Positions 22,512-35,140 of a stretch of DNA of 64,000 nucleotides are shown one piece after another. How positions within the stretch are numbered: the stretch's first letter is position 1; each line of letters opens with the position of its first letter. The notes under the pieces are model-generated. The model worked only from the letters and a program-made list of their open reading frames with translations, did no database searches and was not told the DNA's origin. Made by a program: the position numbers and the translations under genes. Source of the stretch: Silene latifolia (taxonomy: Eukaryota; Streptophyta; Magnoliopsida; Caryophyllales; Caryophyllaceae); NCBI RefSeq assembly GCF_048544455.1, contig NC_133534.1, forward strand, positions 37,510,217 to 37,574,216. The letters run 5' to 3'.

Positions 22512-23810
22512 TGTTGAAAATGTGTCCTCAACAATAGTGCGATCACATGATTTAATATCATAATTAAATTTCATATTAAGAATACGTGAGGGATTATTTA
22601 TTATATAATCAACTGATCATCATTAATCAGTAATGATTGGCTGACTAGAGTTTGACATTACTGTCGTATGACGGTGGTGGTGAGTTGATCCCTTAAAGTC
22701 ACACCTAAAGGACAATTCTCTTAATAGACAAATTGATTAATTGTATGACGATATAATGTAATCAATTCCTTAAAATTGAACAATTCACTTGTGAGAGAGA
22801 ATATTGATATCTTATTGTAATGGGATTAAATAAGATTTATTTTGGTAATAAAAATGCTTTATTACTAAAATTGCTTATTGTTTGAGAAACAATAGAGATA
22901 AGAATGAATGGTCGATTATGATTACAAGATGTTGTCAATTATAATTTTATGACCCATTTTATTTGTGTGATCAAGTATCACTAGTCAATTTGTTGTATCT
23001 AATTTAATTAATTTGTAAAATGATATTTATGTGATAAATATGCATTAAATTAATTAATTAATAACATGTAAAATACTACATATGACATATTGTGTGACAA
23101 ATGACAAATTGACAAAGTAAAATGGTAGTCCATTTTAAGTGTGTTGGGCCGAAATAGAGGGAGTATAAATGGGTTGTGATTATTTTATTTAATGAGATCA
23201 AATAATAAACAATCAAACCTATGCAAACTAGCCTTCATGCCTAATGCATTGTGAAGACAAAAAGCAAAAGGTAAAGATGCCATTTTGGCCTCTTTCCCAC
23301 CGGTTGCATGCGCTCTTCAAATGAGGACTTTTGTTCTCATTTTTGACAACTCACTCATTTATAATTTCCTACATGCAAAACCTCTTATTCTCTCCATCTC
23401 TCTAAGAAACAAGGCTTTGAGATTCACAAGCATTTGTTCATCCATTCTAAGATCACAATAAGATTACTAGTGTAGTAATAGTAACAATATTAGAATCATT
23501 TTAAGGATACTTGTTTATTAATCTAGTTAATTAGTATACTAGTTTAAGGGTAAGTCTTGGGTGCAATCTAAGGAGGATTTCTATACTTGGGATCTTGGAG
23601 GATCATCCATCACATTAAGCTCAAGAACAAGTGAAGGAAGGTGACCTTACTTGTGCCCTATATTTCGAACCAACCAACAATGTAAGGAACATTGTTTTTC
23701 TCTTAAATCTTTTATTTTGTTATACATGCATTAGATCTAAAGAACAAATAATTAAGAAGTTAATTAGTTCACTATTAGAGGAGTCTAATAATAGGTATAT
23801 GAACCTAACA
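22512..23810 (+). repeat. Copia-2 5' LTR
   Basis: It starts TGTTGAAAATGTG and ends GAACCTAACA, followed after two bases by the PBS. It matches the interrupted 3' LTR with few differences. A TATA box TATAAAT (23164-23170) aligns with 48040-48046. Confidence 0.9.
23164..23170 (+). promoter_or_regulatory. TATA box of the Copia-2 5' LTR
   Basis: GGGAGTATAAATGGG, identical in both LTRs, about 640 bp before the LTR end. It is the only good TATA match in the right part of the LTR. Confidence 0.55.
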
Positions 23811-23812
23811 AG

Positions 23813-23824
23813 TGGTATCAGAGC
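23813..23824 (+). other. Copia-2 primer-binding site
   Basis: TGGTATCAGAGC, complementary to initiator tRNA-Met, two bases after the LTR. Confidence 0.9.
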
Positions 23825-26095
23825 ATTAGGATGTTGCATGCATAATCGGTTATTGTTTTTCCGAGTTAAAAAGTTAACATATAAAACTAAAAATTTGTGA
23901 TTTATATGAGCAATCCACGAAATCATGTTGCATGTAATATATTATGGTCCTAAAATATTTTTAGGTCATTTTTATGATCTATGGAAATTTATTTCTCATT
24001 TTAATGATTTTTAGTGAAATATTACATTTTTATGATTAAAATGAACTTTTATTCACTAAAATAAGTTAACCTTCACTACTGGCCGTGGTATTTTAGTATG
24101 ACCTCACATGAATATTTTATGTATTGCATGTAAAATATCATATTAATGTGATTAATATTTCATGATTTATGAATTTTTAGTGTAAAAATGGCATAAATGG
24201 AGGTTAAAATGACTAAAAATGGTTAAACTTACTCTATGACCTTGAAAATTTTATATGACCTCACATGAATATTTTACAACTTGTGTGTAAAATCTCGTAT
24301 TAATTGGATTAATATTGCATGATTTATGATTTTTATGAGATAAAAATGAATTAAAAGAGGTAAAATGGTTAAAAAAAGTTAAACTTCGAATTGGGCCATG
24401 AAACATTAATATGTTGTCACATGCATGATTTACAGAGTGTATGTAAATTTCGAGATTAAATGATCTCATTTAGCATAATTTATGAATTTTTAGAGTAAAA
24501 ATGGCATAAATAGTGACTATTTTAGCATAAATAGCTAAAACGAATTGCATGGCATGAGAAAATTATTTTAAGTTGCATAAATATCCCACTTATCAGATAT
24601 AAAGTTGTAAAATTAATGGGGATATTTTTTAGATACTTTAGAAGTTTTATGAGATAAAACCGATAAAATGCAACTATATTTTCTCAAAATTAATTCAAAA
24701 ATTTTAACCATGATTTTTGACATTATGAGTGTCATGGAATTATTTCAGAATGTTCAAAAATTTAAAATTTGAAATTTGAAATTATTGTAATTTAATTTGG
24801 ATTTATTACATAAATGTTATGATTTTAAGGTCAAAATGAGCATAAAATTAAATCAAGTTAAATTATTGTCAAAAATTAAGTGATGACTAATTTTTGAGTC
24901 CTAAAAGTGTTAGGGTAATTAACTTGAGCTTAGATGTGATTTAAGTGTTAATTTGTGATTTTAAGAAGTTACGATCATGCATTTCCATAAAACCGGGTTA
25001 TATAAACGATATAAGTTAAATAGGGCGATTTGCACATAATTTGGCATGATACATACATATTAAAATGCTGCATATTTCAATTTTTGAATGTATTTTATTT
25101 ATATAATTTTGAATTATTTAATTTTATCTTAGTATGGCCTTAGTTTTAATCGATATTACCCGTAATGAAAGAGAATATTGATTCGGTTGTAATTTAATGT
25201 GATCTCGTATCACTTTTATTTTTAATAGTCTTTCCATTTTACAAATGTATAATAGGAATAATTTGGTATTTTTATTATTATTATTATTAGTAATTATGGA
25301 GCTTCTTCAAGACGGTGTCATTCGGAAAGATGATCCGACAAAGACGGTATTCTTGGGAGGCGTGCCACTTGAAGATTCAAGGGACCAAAGGAGTTGGTTT
25401 CTGAATATGTAATAAATTATTTGATTTTCTATTTTTAGGAAGGCCATACTAGGAATTTTTATTATTGTTTTGGATTTCTTTTAATATGTTACATGCATTG
25501 CCAAATCGCCATAACAACACATGCATATCATATCGAGTCATCGACCGTGTCAATTATAATTATCATAGTTCACCGCTTTAGTTCACTTAAAACGTGATAG
25601 ATAATAAATTGACAAGACCTCTTACATATAATAATTGAGAAATAGCCTTACCAAATAGTAGAAACCATGAATCCCAATTTCATAAGGGAGTTAATCCGGC
25701 ATCACCGTAACACAAACCTTGTTACGTTGGGTAAGTGGGTAATAAAATGTTATTACATCGAAATTTGGATTGAGCTCAACGGAAGTATTCGTGACCGTAG
25801 TCGCATGTGTTCCGGGCTAAAGATGAAAATTAGAGTAATTTTTATCGACCGAGAGTTCTAGAAGTAGAATCGATTAAGAGGTTAATCACCGAGTTATATT
25901 AATAAGGGATGACTCGGCTCACCGTACCCGTATTAATATGAATTTGGATCTCAGAATCATTTATAATAGTTGGGTGGAGATCACTATATAAATGTTAAAA
26001 CTTGTTTAAAATGTTTACAAGTATTGTCAAAACGATAGATGTTCATTAATTCCTTCAATTCCTATTTTGTAGTTAAAATCGTTTTATCAATCGCA
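23825..26095 (+). other. Copia-2 leader, non-coding
   Basis: 2.3 kb of AT-rich DNA without a supported frame. It has a diffuse internal repetition (units with CCTCACATGAATATTTTA at 24102 and 24256, followed by related text near 24480). The ATT run near 25273 is a short microsatellite. Nothing else was recognised. Confidence 0.6.
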
Positions 26096-27009
26096 ATGGC
26101 AACTCCTATCACGTCCTCAACCACTAGTTCCAACACGCTCACCAATGTGTCATGGCTCCGATCCTTCATGGATCGATGTAAGTTAGAAAAGAATGGGTCA
26201 AATTTAGCCGATTGGGACGCGCAACTTCGCTTGGCCGCGGAGGGTGACGACAAGCTTCGTTACCTTACCGAGGCATCTCCCACCGATCTTAATGCTAGGT
26301 CCAACGCCGCCGCTAGGCAAGACTATGAGGTTTACCAAAAGGAGTCGGCCGCGATCAAAAATGTGTTGATCTTTGCTATGGAGGCCGAACTCCAAAGAAG
26401 TGCTATAAAGATTAGCACCGCTCATGAGATCTACATGAAGCTAGTGAACATGTTTTCACGACCTCCTAGGGTCATACAATATGAGGCGTCTTCCGCATTC
26501 TTTGATCTTAACATTAAGGAGGGCCAAAAAGTTAGCCTCATGTGCTCAAGTTGATGGAGCATGTTGAGACCTTGAAAATGCATAAGGTGGAGATTCCCAA
26601 TGAACTCGTGATTGATCGCATCCTTCATTCCCTCAACAAAATCAAAGCATATGTTCAATTCCGGGTGAATTTCAATATGCAAGATAAGAAGGTTTCCCTT
26701 GATGAGTTGCACAAAATGCTTGTGCAAGCCGAAAGGGACATGGGGCTAAGTGTTAGCACCACCACGGATGTGCTCAATGTCAATCATAAGAGCAAGGGAA
26801 CCTTCAAGAAAAGCGGGAAAAAGGAAAAGAAGCGAACTCCCAACAGGAAGAAAGATAAAGCTTGTGAAGCTAGTTCCTCCAAGCCCAAGTACAGTGCGTC
26901 CTCCGGGGACAAGTGCCACTATTGTTGTGGAGTTGGGCATTGGAAGAGAAACTGTTCAAAATATCTTGGCGATATCAAAGCTGGAAAGGTTATTCCAGTA
27001 GGTATATGA
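26096..27009 (+). pseudogene. Copia-2 gag (UBN2-type with CCHC knuckle), one frameshift
   Basis: The frame starts MATPITSSTTSSNTLTNVSW at 26096; I choose this ATG because the upstream extension to 26039 is unlike Gag. It contains a Copia capsid-like region (NLADWDAQLRLAAEGDDKLR, AHEIYMKLVNMFSRPPRVIQ, FFDLNIKEGQKVS). A single-base loss near 26535 shifts the frame. Frame two continues with LMEHVETLKMHKVEIPNELV, DRILHSLNK, a Lys-rich linker (KKSGKKEKKRTPNRKK) and the knuckle CHYCCGVGHWKRNC (about 26920-26961). It stops TGA at 27007-27009. A degraded protease start (WYVDTSCD at about 27046) follows at once, then similarity ends. Gag would package RNA; the frameshift inactivates this copy. Confidence 0.85.
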
Positions 27010-30000
27010 CTATCCCTATCTTTTATGTTTCAATCTCAACTTTGGTATGTTGATACAAGTTGTGATGATTGTCCTTTTTATTGTAATTAGGGCATCCTAG
27101 CAAAGACAAGGGCAAAGAAAAGCAAACTTGAAGGATCTTGAGGGAAGCTAGAGGTAGTCGCCCATGAAGCTAGATCTATGGAAGCTTGGCTTTATGTTTC
27201 TTTGTCTTTATTTTCATGATGTATTTTGAGACTTTTAGAACTATTTTGATTTCCTTGTGTGACTTGGAAATTTGTTTGTATCCTTTAAACACGGGTTGTA
27301 TTTCTGATATTGGTGACTTGGTTTGCAACCCAAGTCACTTGTTTTATCGTACCGTTTGTTCTAAGATTTTCATCATACACTACTTGCATCGTGAAACATA
27401 AAATTATCGACTTAAATTGATCAAATAGACAAATATGATGATTGGATCATTATAAGTCCATAAGCTGTGAATTTGATTCTCCTTATGCCATTGTTACTTA
27501 TAGTAACAACTCACTTATATAAGATTAATTATAAAGTTTTTATGAGCTATTGAACTCATATATTAGGGAATTTGCGATACCATAACGGACACATTATTCT
27601 AAATGGATGGTCAACCAGGAGATACCTAGAATAGAGAGTTTATTAAATAGATGACATGGATAATACTCGTATATTACATGAATCAAACTGCCATGTTAGG
27701 GATGGCCTTTTGAAAGCTAATACATAGTCTAGATAAACTCCTTATATTCCACCATATATATGTTTGTAACTCATAAAGCTATTTCTTAAGAAGATAGAAG
27801 TATTTCTAAGAGATAGAGTGGAAGTAGATTAGATCGTCACAAACATGTCTTATAGTTAATGTGTTACTTTGGGAAAGTAATGGAACTATAATCTTTAAAG
27901 ATAGAGTGGGAGTATAGTTCAGTGGGAGTTTAGCACACATGTCTTGTTGTTAAAATATTGCTTTGTGAAAGTGATAGTATTATGACCTTGTTACATACAA
28001 GCCGTTGCATTACAATCCGAAAATTGTTACTCAAGAGTAGATTTACTTTAAAGCGAGGGTCTCTTTAAAGGTAGATAGAGCTTTAGAGTACTCAAATGCA
28101 TAAGATTAACATAAAGATGTTGATCAAGATAATTTATGTTAGGAATTGCCGCATTTCATGAAGAATGGCAAATGATATTAAAATTCGCTTTTCTAAAATG
28201 GGAATTTAGAGAAGGAAGTGTTTGGAACACAAAACATTAGATAAAGATCTAAGAACCCTAACATTTTATGTGTAGCTTTCTTAAGTGATCCTAGAATGGT
28301 CTTAAGCAAGCATTAAAGGATTATACTTTTCGCTCATGTGATAATAGTGAATGGTTTCATTCACATGATTGAAGAATCATGATCATACATGAAGTTAAGT
28401 GGGAGCTAGAATTGTTTCTCCATGTCTTACATGTTGATAATATATTTATTGAGAATAATGTACCAATGCTCTCTTTTGTGAAAGAGTGATTGGAGACTTG
28501 GAAAGGGGTGCAAAGTATTCTAGATTTTGAATCTATGTGAGAGAATATTGGCATATAGTTGAGAGTCTTATGAGGATAAGATCTTTCGTATCTGTTGTAC
28601 ATCAAAAAGGTTGAATAGGCTATTCATGTTGATGAAAATGGAATTGCTACGATGGAGTCATAGTCATTCACTGAACCTATTAAGTTGTTGATTACATGAA
28701 ATTGATTTCTAAATTTTTTCGCCATTAGAATGATCATGTATGCCAACAGATGAACATGTCATGATGTGATATATGCTAAGAGCATGATAAGTCAATAACA
28801 AGATAATTCTCATGATATGGCTTGTGAAAGCCTTAAAGAATATCCTTGAGATTCTTGAGAAGAATTAAGGATTCGTTCATATGTTTGGATGATAAACTAA
28901 GTTAGGTGTTGAAGGGTTGCACAAAATTTAGTTTCCAAACCGAAAGGGATTTGTTGAAATCCTAGGATGTCTTATTGACTCAGGAGTAAGATACTAGAAA
29001 AGTGTTTTAGTTTCGCGCATTGCAAATTCTACAAAAGAAATCTAATTAAATTGTGATAAAATGGTCAACGTAGGGATTAAGGGTGAATCCCTCTACAAAT
29101 GACTTTATCACAAGTTATGCGATAACAGTGGGAGCATCTTTCAAGTTAAAGAGCCCAAGTCTAGTAAGAAGTCTAGACATATACTTAGATAAATTCATGT
29201 CATTAGAGATAACATTGAATGGAAGGAAATAGCAATTAATAAAATTGGAATATATGGATATAGGGTATATCCACTTGCCAAGCTTTTATTGCATTCTAAC
29301 TAGTGTTAATTATACACTAAAGATTATAGGATATGAAGTAGTAATAGTGTATTGACTATTCATATGTGATAATCGCATTTATCGTTTGAGTTTTATTAAA
29401 CTCATCCGTTACCTTGTCATATCCAAATGGGTTGTAGAGACAAATTGAACCCCATTAAAGTGAACTGGATTGACATGGTATTTGCCCCTAGTTACTTATA
29501 TGATGTGACGTCTCGAAGTGACTAGAGTGTGATGCGATTGATGGCAAGTTCAAGTGCCATAAAGTCATATGGGATGACTAGTCGATCACATAGGCAGACT
29601 GTATGGGACACTCTGTCGTGCAGTGACCGCTTATACAGTTCTGGTAATTCATAAAGCATGGTCGTGGAAATAGCTACTATAGTATTCTTATGAGTCAATT
29701 CTTTTGACTAGAGACTATTCGCCCAAGTTGGCACAAATTTCTGATTAACTTTGATTTATACTCTACGACTTCGTAAATGAGGTCAAACTGGATATATTTT
29801 GGGTTATGATGAACTGTGGCTGAACAAAGGGAATAGTGCGATAGGAATTGTCCACCCCTTGTCAGGGTTGTTGTAAATCTCAACGTCACTCGAGGAGTAG
29901 TTAACTGGAAATGCGTGGCCACGCTCGGAAGGTATCTATGGTAGATAATTCCGGTCAGACAGTTACTCTCCAGATCAAGGAAACCACTCAAGATATGATC

Positions 30001-30099
30001 AAGTGTAAGTACGACCTGCAAGACACCTTGCATTGAGTGGGAGATTGTAATAGGACAAGAGGATTGGTGACGCACACTTGTCTCGGACAAGTGAGAGAT
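27010..30099 (+). other. Copia-2 3' internal region, no pol recognised
   Basis: A possible protease vestige ends near 27090. The rest has no frame over 90 residues on the plus strand and no integrase or RT motif that I can find. GTGGGAGATTG-type purine tracts at about 30036 and 30090 precede the 3' LTR, as expected for a Copia polypurine tract, and the inner one may be a duplicate. Confidence 0.65.
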
Positions 30100-30159
30100 T
30101 GTTGGAAAATGTGTCCTCAACAATAGTGCGATCACATGATTTAATATCATAATTAAATC
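30100..30159 (+). repeat. Copia-2 3' LTR, first 60 bp
   Basis: It starts TGTTGGAAAATGTGTCC and matches 22512 onward. LTR-RT-3 interrupts it after the target AAATC (30155-30159); the LTR continues at 47459. Confidence 0.9.
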
Positions 30160-30622
30160 TGTGACACCCCCATACTCCAAGTGCCTTACCAGGACCACTC
30201 AGGTATAGGAACATTACCATCTCGATTACCCGAGGCAATGAATATCATAAGACAATAACGAAACGTACTTTAAAGGTAAATATAATTTAAATGTTCACAT
30301 GTTCAAAGCCAAACTGACAAATCAAATACAAGTTTCAAAACCCAAATGTCTACCAGCCAAAACTGAATACTAAAGACATCGTCTGACACAGCGAAAGACT
30401 CTTCTAATCCATGTGATAACTCATCCTAGCTAGCCCAAGAGCGTCATATCAAACCTGCTCAACAACTGCTCGCCATCCCCGAATGGATCACCACAGTTTT
30501 TAAAACAATTAAACGGGGTCAGTACTAATTACACGATATAAAACAAACATGAAACAACAGCCAAACAACTCAGTCAACACAACAATCCCCAGTCTCCATC
30601 AACAAACTCCACACAACTGACT

Positions 30623-30788
30623 ACACACTAAAGTGTGTAGCCCTGCCAGAGTACCCATCGCAACAAGTACTCCACGCCGCCAATATGGGATCGCAGCCGT
30701 ACCCACCAAATCCCCGCTCATCTCCATCGAGCGATAAACCCAAGTTCATTAATGTGCACATCCCCTCTGTGACGGGTTCCACAGAGGG
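30623..30788 (-). other. Conserved hairpins in the LTR-RT-3 3' LTR
   Basis: Three stems can be read: ACACACTAAAGTGTGT (within 30620-30640), GAGTAC/GTACTC around a TGTTGCGATGG loop (30649-30672, minus sense), and CCCTCTGTG/CACAGAGGG (30762-30788). The same set is at 46500-46668. Confidence 0.7.
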
Positions 30789-31397
30789 CGAATCAAGGTC
30801 CTAAAGCCACTCCCGCAAGTGACTCCACTCGGCCAGGGACGCACCCCGAAGATCACAGACAGATATACAACAACAATCAACAACATAAACCAACAACCGT
30901 CACAATTACCAACAATATAATTAATCAATCGTCACAACAACAATCACCACACCAACATGTAACTAATACTGAGTAGGGAAACCCTACCTAAAATAGCAAT
31001 CACCAAGATCGTCACAATCAGCTAATCACAATCGTTCTTCAACAAAATCATCTCCTATAAACACACAATCATACAATTACAATCTAACATCAACCATATT
31101 CCCCAAAACCCCCAAATTACCCAATTAGGGTTTCAACTAAAATTAATGAAACAATACAAAAACTATACAATGATCTTACCCTCGACGCGACGAACTCAAT
31201 GGTGTAAATAACGTGACGATCCGACAACCTTATCCCTTGGGATTTGATAGTAACACGATGACGGAGACAACGTAACTTCTTTTCTCTTTGAAGGGTTTTT
31301 AGAAAAAGTAACAGTGATGAATAAAGTGACGGAAACATTTAAATATGAATCACGCGTTATTAATAAATTCCATCAAAAACAACCCGTAAAAGTAACT

Positions 31398-31526
31398 TAC
31401 TCGATCGAGTAAGTAACTTACTCGATCGAGTGTCACACATGCTCGATCGAGTACCCATCAGACAGACTATTGTTTCGTATAAAAACATACTTACTCGATA
31501 GAGTAAGCCCCACTCGATAGAGTACC
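31398..31526. repeat. Palindrome array in U3 of the LTR-RT-3 3' LTR
   Basis: Units TACTCGATCGAGTA (core GATC) and decayed TACTCGATAGAGTA. In the element's sense the array lies upstream of the LTR promoter, as in Gypsy-1. The partner array at 47277-47423 has one more unit. Confidence 0.9.
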
Positions 31527-31554
31527 CATAGACATAGAAAACCGTAGTATTACA

Positions 31555-31592
31555 GTCTTCCTTCCTTAAAAAGAACTTCGTCCCCGAAATTC
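31555..31592 (-). other. LTR-RT-3 polypurine tract and adjacent inverted repeat
   Basis: On the minus strand the purine run AAGGAAGGAAGAC directly precedes the LTR start. Beside it (31573-31592) is an inverted repeat GAACTTCG-TCCC-CGAAATTC, with one mismatch in the stem. Confidence 0.75.
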
Positions 31593-31831
31593 AACTCATA
31601 CATAAAAACAAACATACTAACCCGATCAAAACACAACAACGTAACTAAGAACTTAAAAAAATAACCCCCAACCTATAAAACATGAACTCCCAACACCAAC
31701 TCCACTAACTCTGTCTACCTCCACAACATAACTCACGATATCGTATCCACCACATTATAGCCTCTCTCGACACTAACTCCATACACTACCAACTACTATC
31801 CACAAACGCTGCTAGCTCCATAACATATTAT

Positions 31832-32110
31832 CACTACTACAATTTAAGGCTACGAGAACGCCCCTTAGAGAACGGTTGATAGCGGAACCGGTGTGTTAGT
31901 TTTTTTTAGATATGGCGCGCATATATGACTCCAAAAGAGAACGGTTGCTTTTTTAACCGTTCTCTTAAATTAACAAAGAGACCAGTTAAAGTTGACCAAC
32001 CGTCTTAAAAGATTTTAGAGACCGGTTACTAGCTACAACCGTTCTAATTGTAAAAACAAAGAGGACGGTGGAACCTAATCACCGTTCTTATTGTTAATCC
32101 CGTTCCAAAT
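31832..32110. repeat. CACTA-2 left TIR and subterminal repeats
   Basis: TIR CACTACTACAA, then about eight copies of GAGAACGGTT / AACCGTTCT and close variants in both orientations, up to about 32110. Confidence 0.9.
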
Positions 32111-32870
32111 TCTAAAACTGTTCCTTACTTCTTTCAAACACCATTGCTTTCTCAAATAAACAGTTCCATTGCTTCTTTCAAACACTGACCATCATCGTGT
32201 TTTCCCTATCTAGCACGGTCTTGCCCATGTTGTTGTCCGTCTCGCTCGTACTCCGCCACCACGTAGTTGTCCCTCGTCGCCGCTTCTCGTTGTTGATCGT
32301 TCTTGGTCTTTGGTAAGACCACTTTTCACTACTTTTTATTATTAGTTTAAGTAGTCATGATATTTTTCACTTAATTCATTAAATTGCTACTTTAATGAAT
32401 TCAATTTGTGGTCATGTATAATGAATTCAATTTGTGGTCATGTTAGGGTTAATATTTGGTGATGTTAGGATAGCGATAACAATTTAATGGTTCACTTAAT
32501 TCACGGTTTGGGGTAGGGATACGGTTAGGTTGATGGTGAGAAAGGGTTTACTGGATTTATGCTTGGGTATTGGGTTTGGGGGAGATGATGGTTACGAGTA
32601 TATAGGGAAGATGAAGGTTCGGTGGTTGGGACAAAGAGACAAAAGGCGTAGTGAATTTGTCTTCAATGAGACAAGCTGGAATGAATAAGGTGTCGTCTTT
32701 GGGTGGTATAGACTTAGTTGTTGCTACTAGTGGCTGATCGTGAATTAGAAACTTGTGTGGCCGAAGTAATGAGAGAACGAAATTGCGTTTCCAAAACCTG
32801 GAACCTTGGATCACTGTGGGTTGTGAAAATATTACCAACTGAACGACAGTGACACAAAAATAGTTGTATA

Positions 32871-32963
32871 CTCCGTCCAATCATTTGTTTATGTTTTATA
32901 TTCGTTGTAGACTTGTAGGGGTAATTTAAATTAAAGGTAAACAAATGATTGGGACGGTTAGAG
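32871..32963. mobile_element. Stowaway-like MITE inside the CACTA-2 leader intron
   Basis: CTCCGTCCAATCATTTGTTTA at the left mirrors AAACAAATGATTGGGACGG at the right; TA flanks both ends. It is 93 bp long and fits the Tc1/mariner-derived Stowaway pattern. Confidence 0.7.
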
Positions 32964-33773
32964 TAACTGTTTTATCTGAAATGTAAGTGGTGTAGGGGAC
33001 CCACAGGCTACAATGTGGCTTCACCATTTGTTGTTGGATGATCTATGTTTAACCAGGCGCCAAAGATGTCATGCCATGCCTCTGAATGCTGTTATGGTTT
33101 AAATGTGTCGTAGAATGATCTTTTTTTGGTGGCTTTCCCAGTTTTCCTTGGGAATGGAATGTCAAATAAATGAACATTTATTTTGGATCCATGATGCTGT
33201 GATTTGTTCCACTACATTTTATACCTAACATGGGTTATGTACTTGTTGTTTGCCTACGTCTTTTCGTTTAGAGGTTTATCTGCTTAGGAAAGGTGGGTAT
33301 GATGGGAGGTCAACTGTGCATCGCAAACCTTGGTTATCTGTAATGCTAATCGTAGCTAACATTCACTAGAATTGGGACTTTGGTTTTTAGATAAACTTCT
33401 TGTGGTCTTCTGGGTTCTTGTGCTGCTAATCACAATGTTGCTTGTTATCTATCATACTCATGACTGTCAAATTATCTATTTTTTTGGTTTCCCTTGTTAT
33501 TTCATGCTTGATGATAGTTCTTGGTTGTTCTTATTGATGACACCTTAGGATTATGGCTTGCTTCTCCAAAAAATGAAGTTTTTTAGTGTAACCTTAGTTT
33601 TCCATACTTTTTGTTGGGCTGCATATTGATTGTGTCATTGCACGATTGGTGATCTTTGTTGAATGCATTGAGTCTTTGTCGATCGTCAAAGGGGAATCGA
33701 TTGTTATGATCATGGATGGTTGATCATAATCTTCTTGACTTCAATGGTTGTGGGATGTTGAGAAAAAGAGGTT

Positions 33774-33992
33774 GTGTGTAATGAGAGTTATGATATTATT
33801 CAATTGTTGAATAGTGGGTTGAATGATTTGGCTCGGAATCCGGGGTTGGATCTCGAGCCACCGTCTTTGAAGGCGAGGATTGAGGAGTGGAATCGGGTTA
33901 TTTATCCTAATGTCAATAATGGGGTTTATAGGTTGTTATCTTTAATTAGTATGTTAGAGTTGGATTCAATTGTTTGTTATGTTGTAATTTAG
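33774..33992 (+). other. Gene-like open stretch inside CACTA-2, possibly a captured exon
   Basis: A 72-residue open frame with ordinary protein-like composition (NSGLNDLARNPGLDLEPPSL, RIEEWNRVIYPNVNNGVYR) lies in the supposed intron, between AT-rich non-coding DNA. It is unlike any CACTA or retrotransposon protein I know. CACTA elements can capture host exons, so this may be one. Against it: splice sites are unclear and the length is short. I do not recognise the family. Confidence 0.3.
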
Positions 33993-34077
33993 TGTATACA
34001 ATTCTCGAGTTATGTGATTGGTTCTGAATGTTTGCTGATTGTACTCCTTGGTATATGAGCAATTAATGTGGTATTCT

Positions 34078-34157
34078 GTTCGTCCCAATTATTTGTTTAC
34101 TTTTGATTAAATACCTCTCGTAAAGAATAGAAAAAGTAAACAAATGAGTGAGACGTA
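34078..34157. mobile_element. Second small Stowaway-like MITE inside CACTA-2
   Basis: GTTCGTCCCAATTATTTGTTTAC at the left pairs with GTAAACAAATGAGTGAGACG at the right. About 80 bp, of the same family as 32871-32963. Confidence 0.6.
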
Positions 34158-35140
34158 TAATGTTGTATTGACGGTATAGGAGCTATATACCACCTCAGTA
34201 TGGTTCTATAATATTTTCTCTCTACACTATTGGTACGTACAATGGTACACCCACTTTAGCTTGTGCAAAAGGTATTTAAATTGACACGTATAATGTTGTA
34301 TTTCAGTATTTGTGTGAAAGTTCTTTTTATGTGACGGAAGGCTTATCTGGAAAGTTTGTCATTCATTTCTATCTTAGCACAGTCTCCGTTCCATTATTTT
34401 TGGTCTACCACAACATTAAGATTGAAGAGTATGATATACGTAGTATGTTGTAAGTGATGGTCTTCATTACTAGAATTTCGCAAAGTAGTTGCTTTATACA
34501 TGGAATGATCTGAACATATCCTTTCTAAGGCCAATTCTTGGAAAGCCGAGCTTTCATATTGCCATATCAATTATCAACTACATTAATCATGGAAATTAAT
34601 GTGGTGTAAACCATTCTAATAAAATATAATATATAGGATTATCAAGTAAAATTCTAATTAATTGTGTTCTATTATAGCTGTCAATTTGACACTTTGGTCG
34701 CTTTAGGTTTTATCATAGCTGACTAGCAGACTAAGCCTGCAGCCTTTTCTGTCATTTTCGAGTTGTTTTTTATTTCCATCAATTTCAAGTTCTTGATATT
34801 TTTGAAACCTTAATGAAAACAGTGACTTATGTAACTTGTTTAATTGATTGAATCTTGTGCTTGCTTGGGTGATTTCTGCTTGACTGGTGAATCATGTTGA
34901 TGAATTCAGTCCCGAAAGAAAATTTTTACATGACTCAAATTTGGTTAACTCAAAGTTTTACATGGCTGCAAATTTGTTATAGGAGTGTCGTTTTAATATG
35001 TCCTTTGAATCATGGGATTTTGATTTTTTTATTGAGTTGGTGTATATGGATTTATTTATTTTGTTTCTGGTACAAAACATTCTTGTTGCTTATTTTTCTC
35101 CTTGTAATATTTGTTGATTTTTTCTATTATATAGATCAAT

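Larger units (their letters stand above)
30160..31554 (-). repeat. LTR-RT-3 3' LTR
   Basis: Read on the minus strand it runs TGTAATACTACGG ... GGGTGTCACA. The palindrome array is at 31398-31526 and the conserved hairpins at 30649-30672 and 30762-30788. It differs from the 5' LTR (46042-47453) mainly by one missing palindrome unit and scattered substitutions. Confidence 0.9.
32111..35140 (+). other. CACTA-2 5' region: leader exon, long intron, small MITEs
   Basis: A CT-rich leader (about 32150-32311) ends at a possible donor GTAAGACC (32312). A matching acceptor TATATAG sits just before the transposase start (35134), which would make a 2.8 kb 5'-UTR intron. Inside are two Stowaway-like MITEs (32871-32963, 34078-34157) and a short gene-like open stretch (33774-33992). 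No longer frame is supported. Confidence 0.55.

Noticed and set aside
22512-23810. Copia-2 LTR and LTR-C as one LTR pair
   Set aside because: Their termini (TGTTGAAAA vs TGTAATACC) and sequence are unrelated; each pairs with another copy and has a different TSD.
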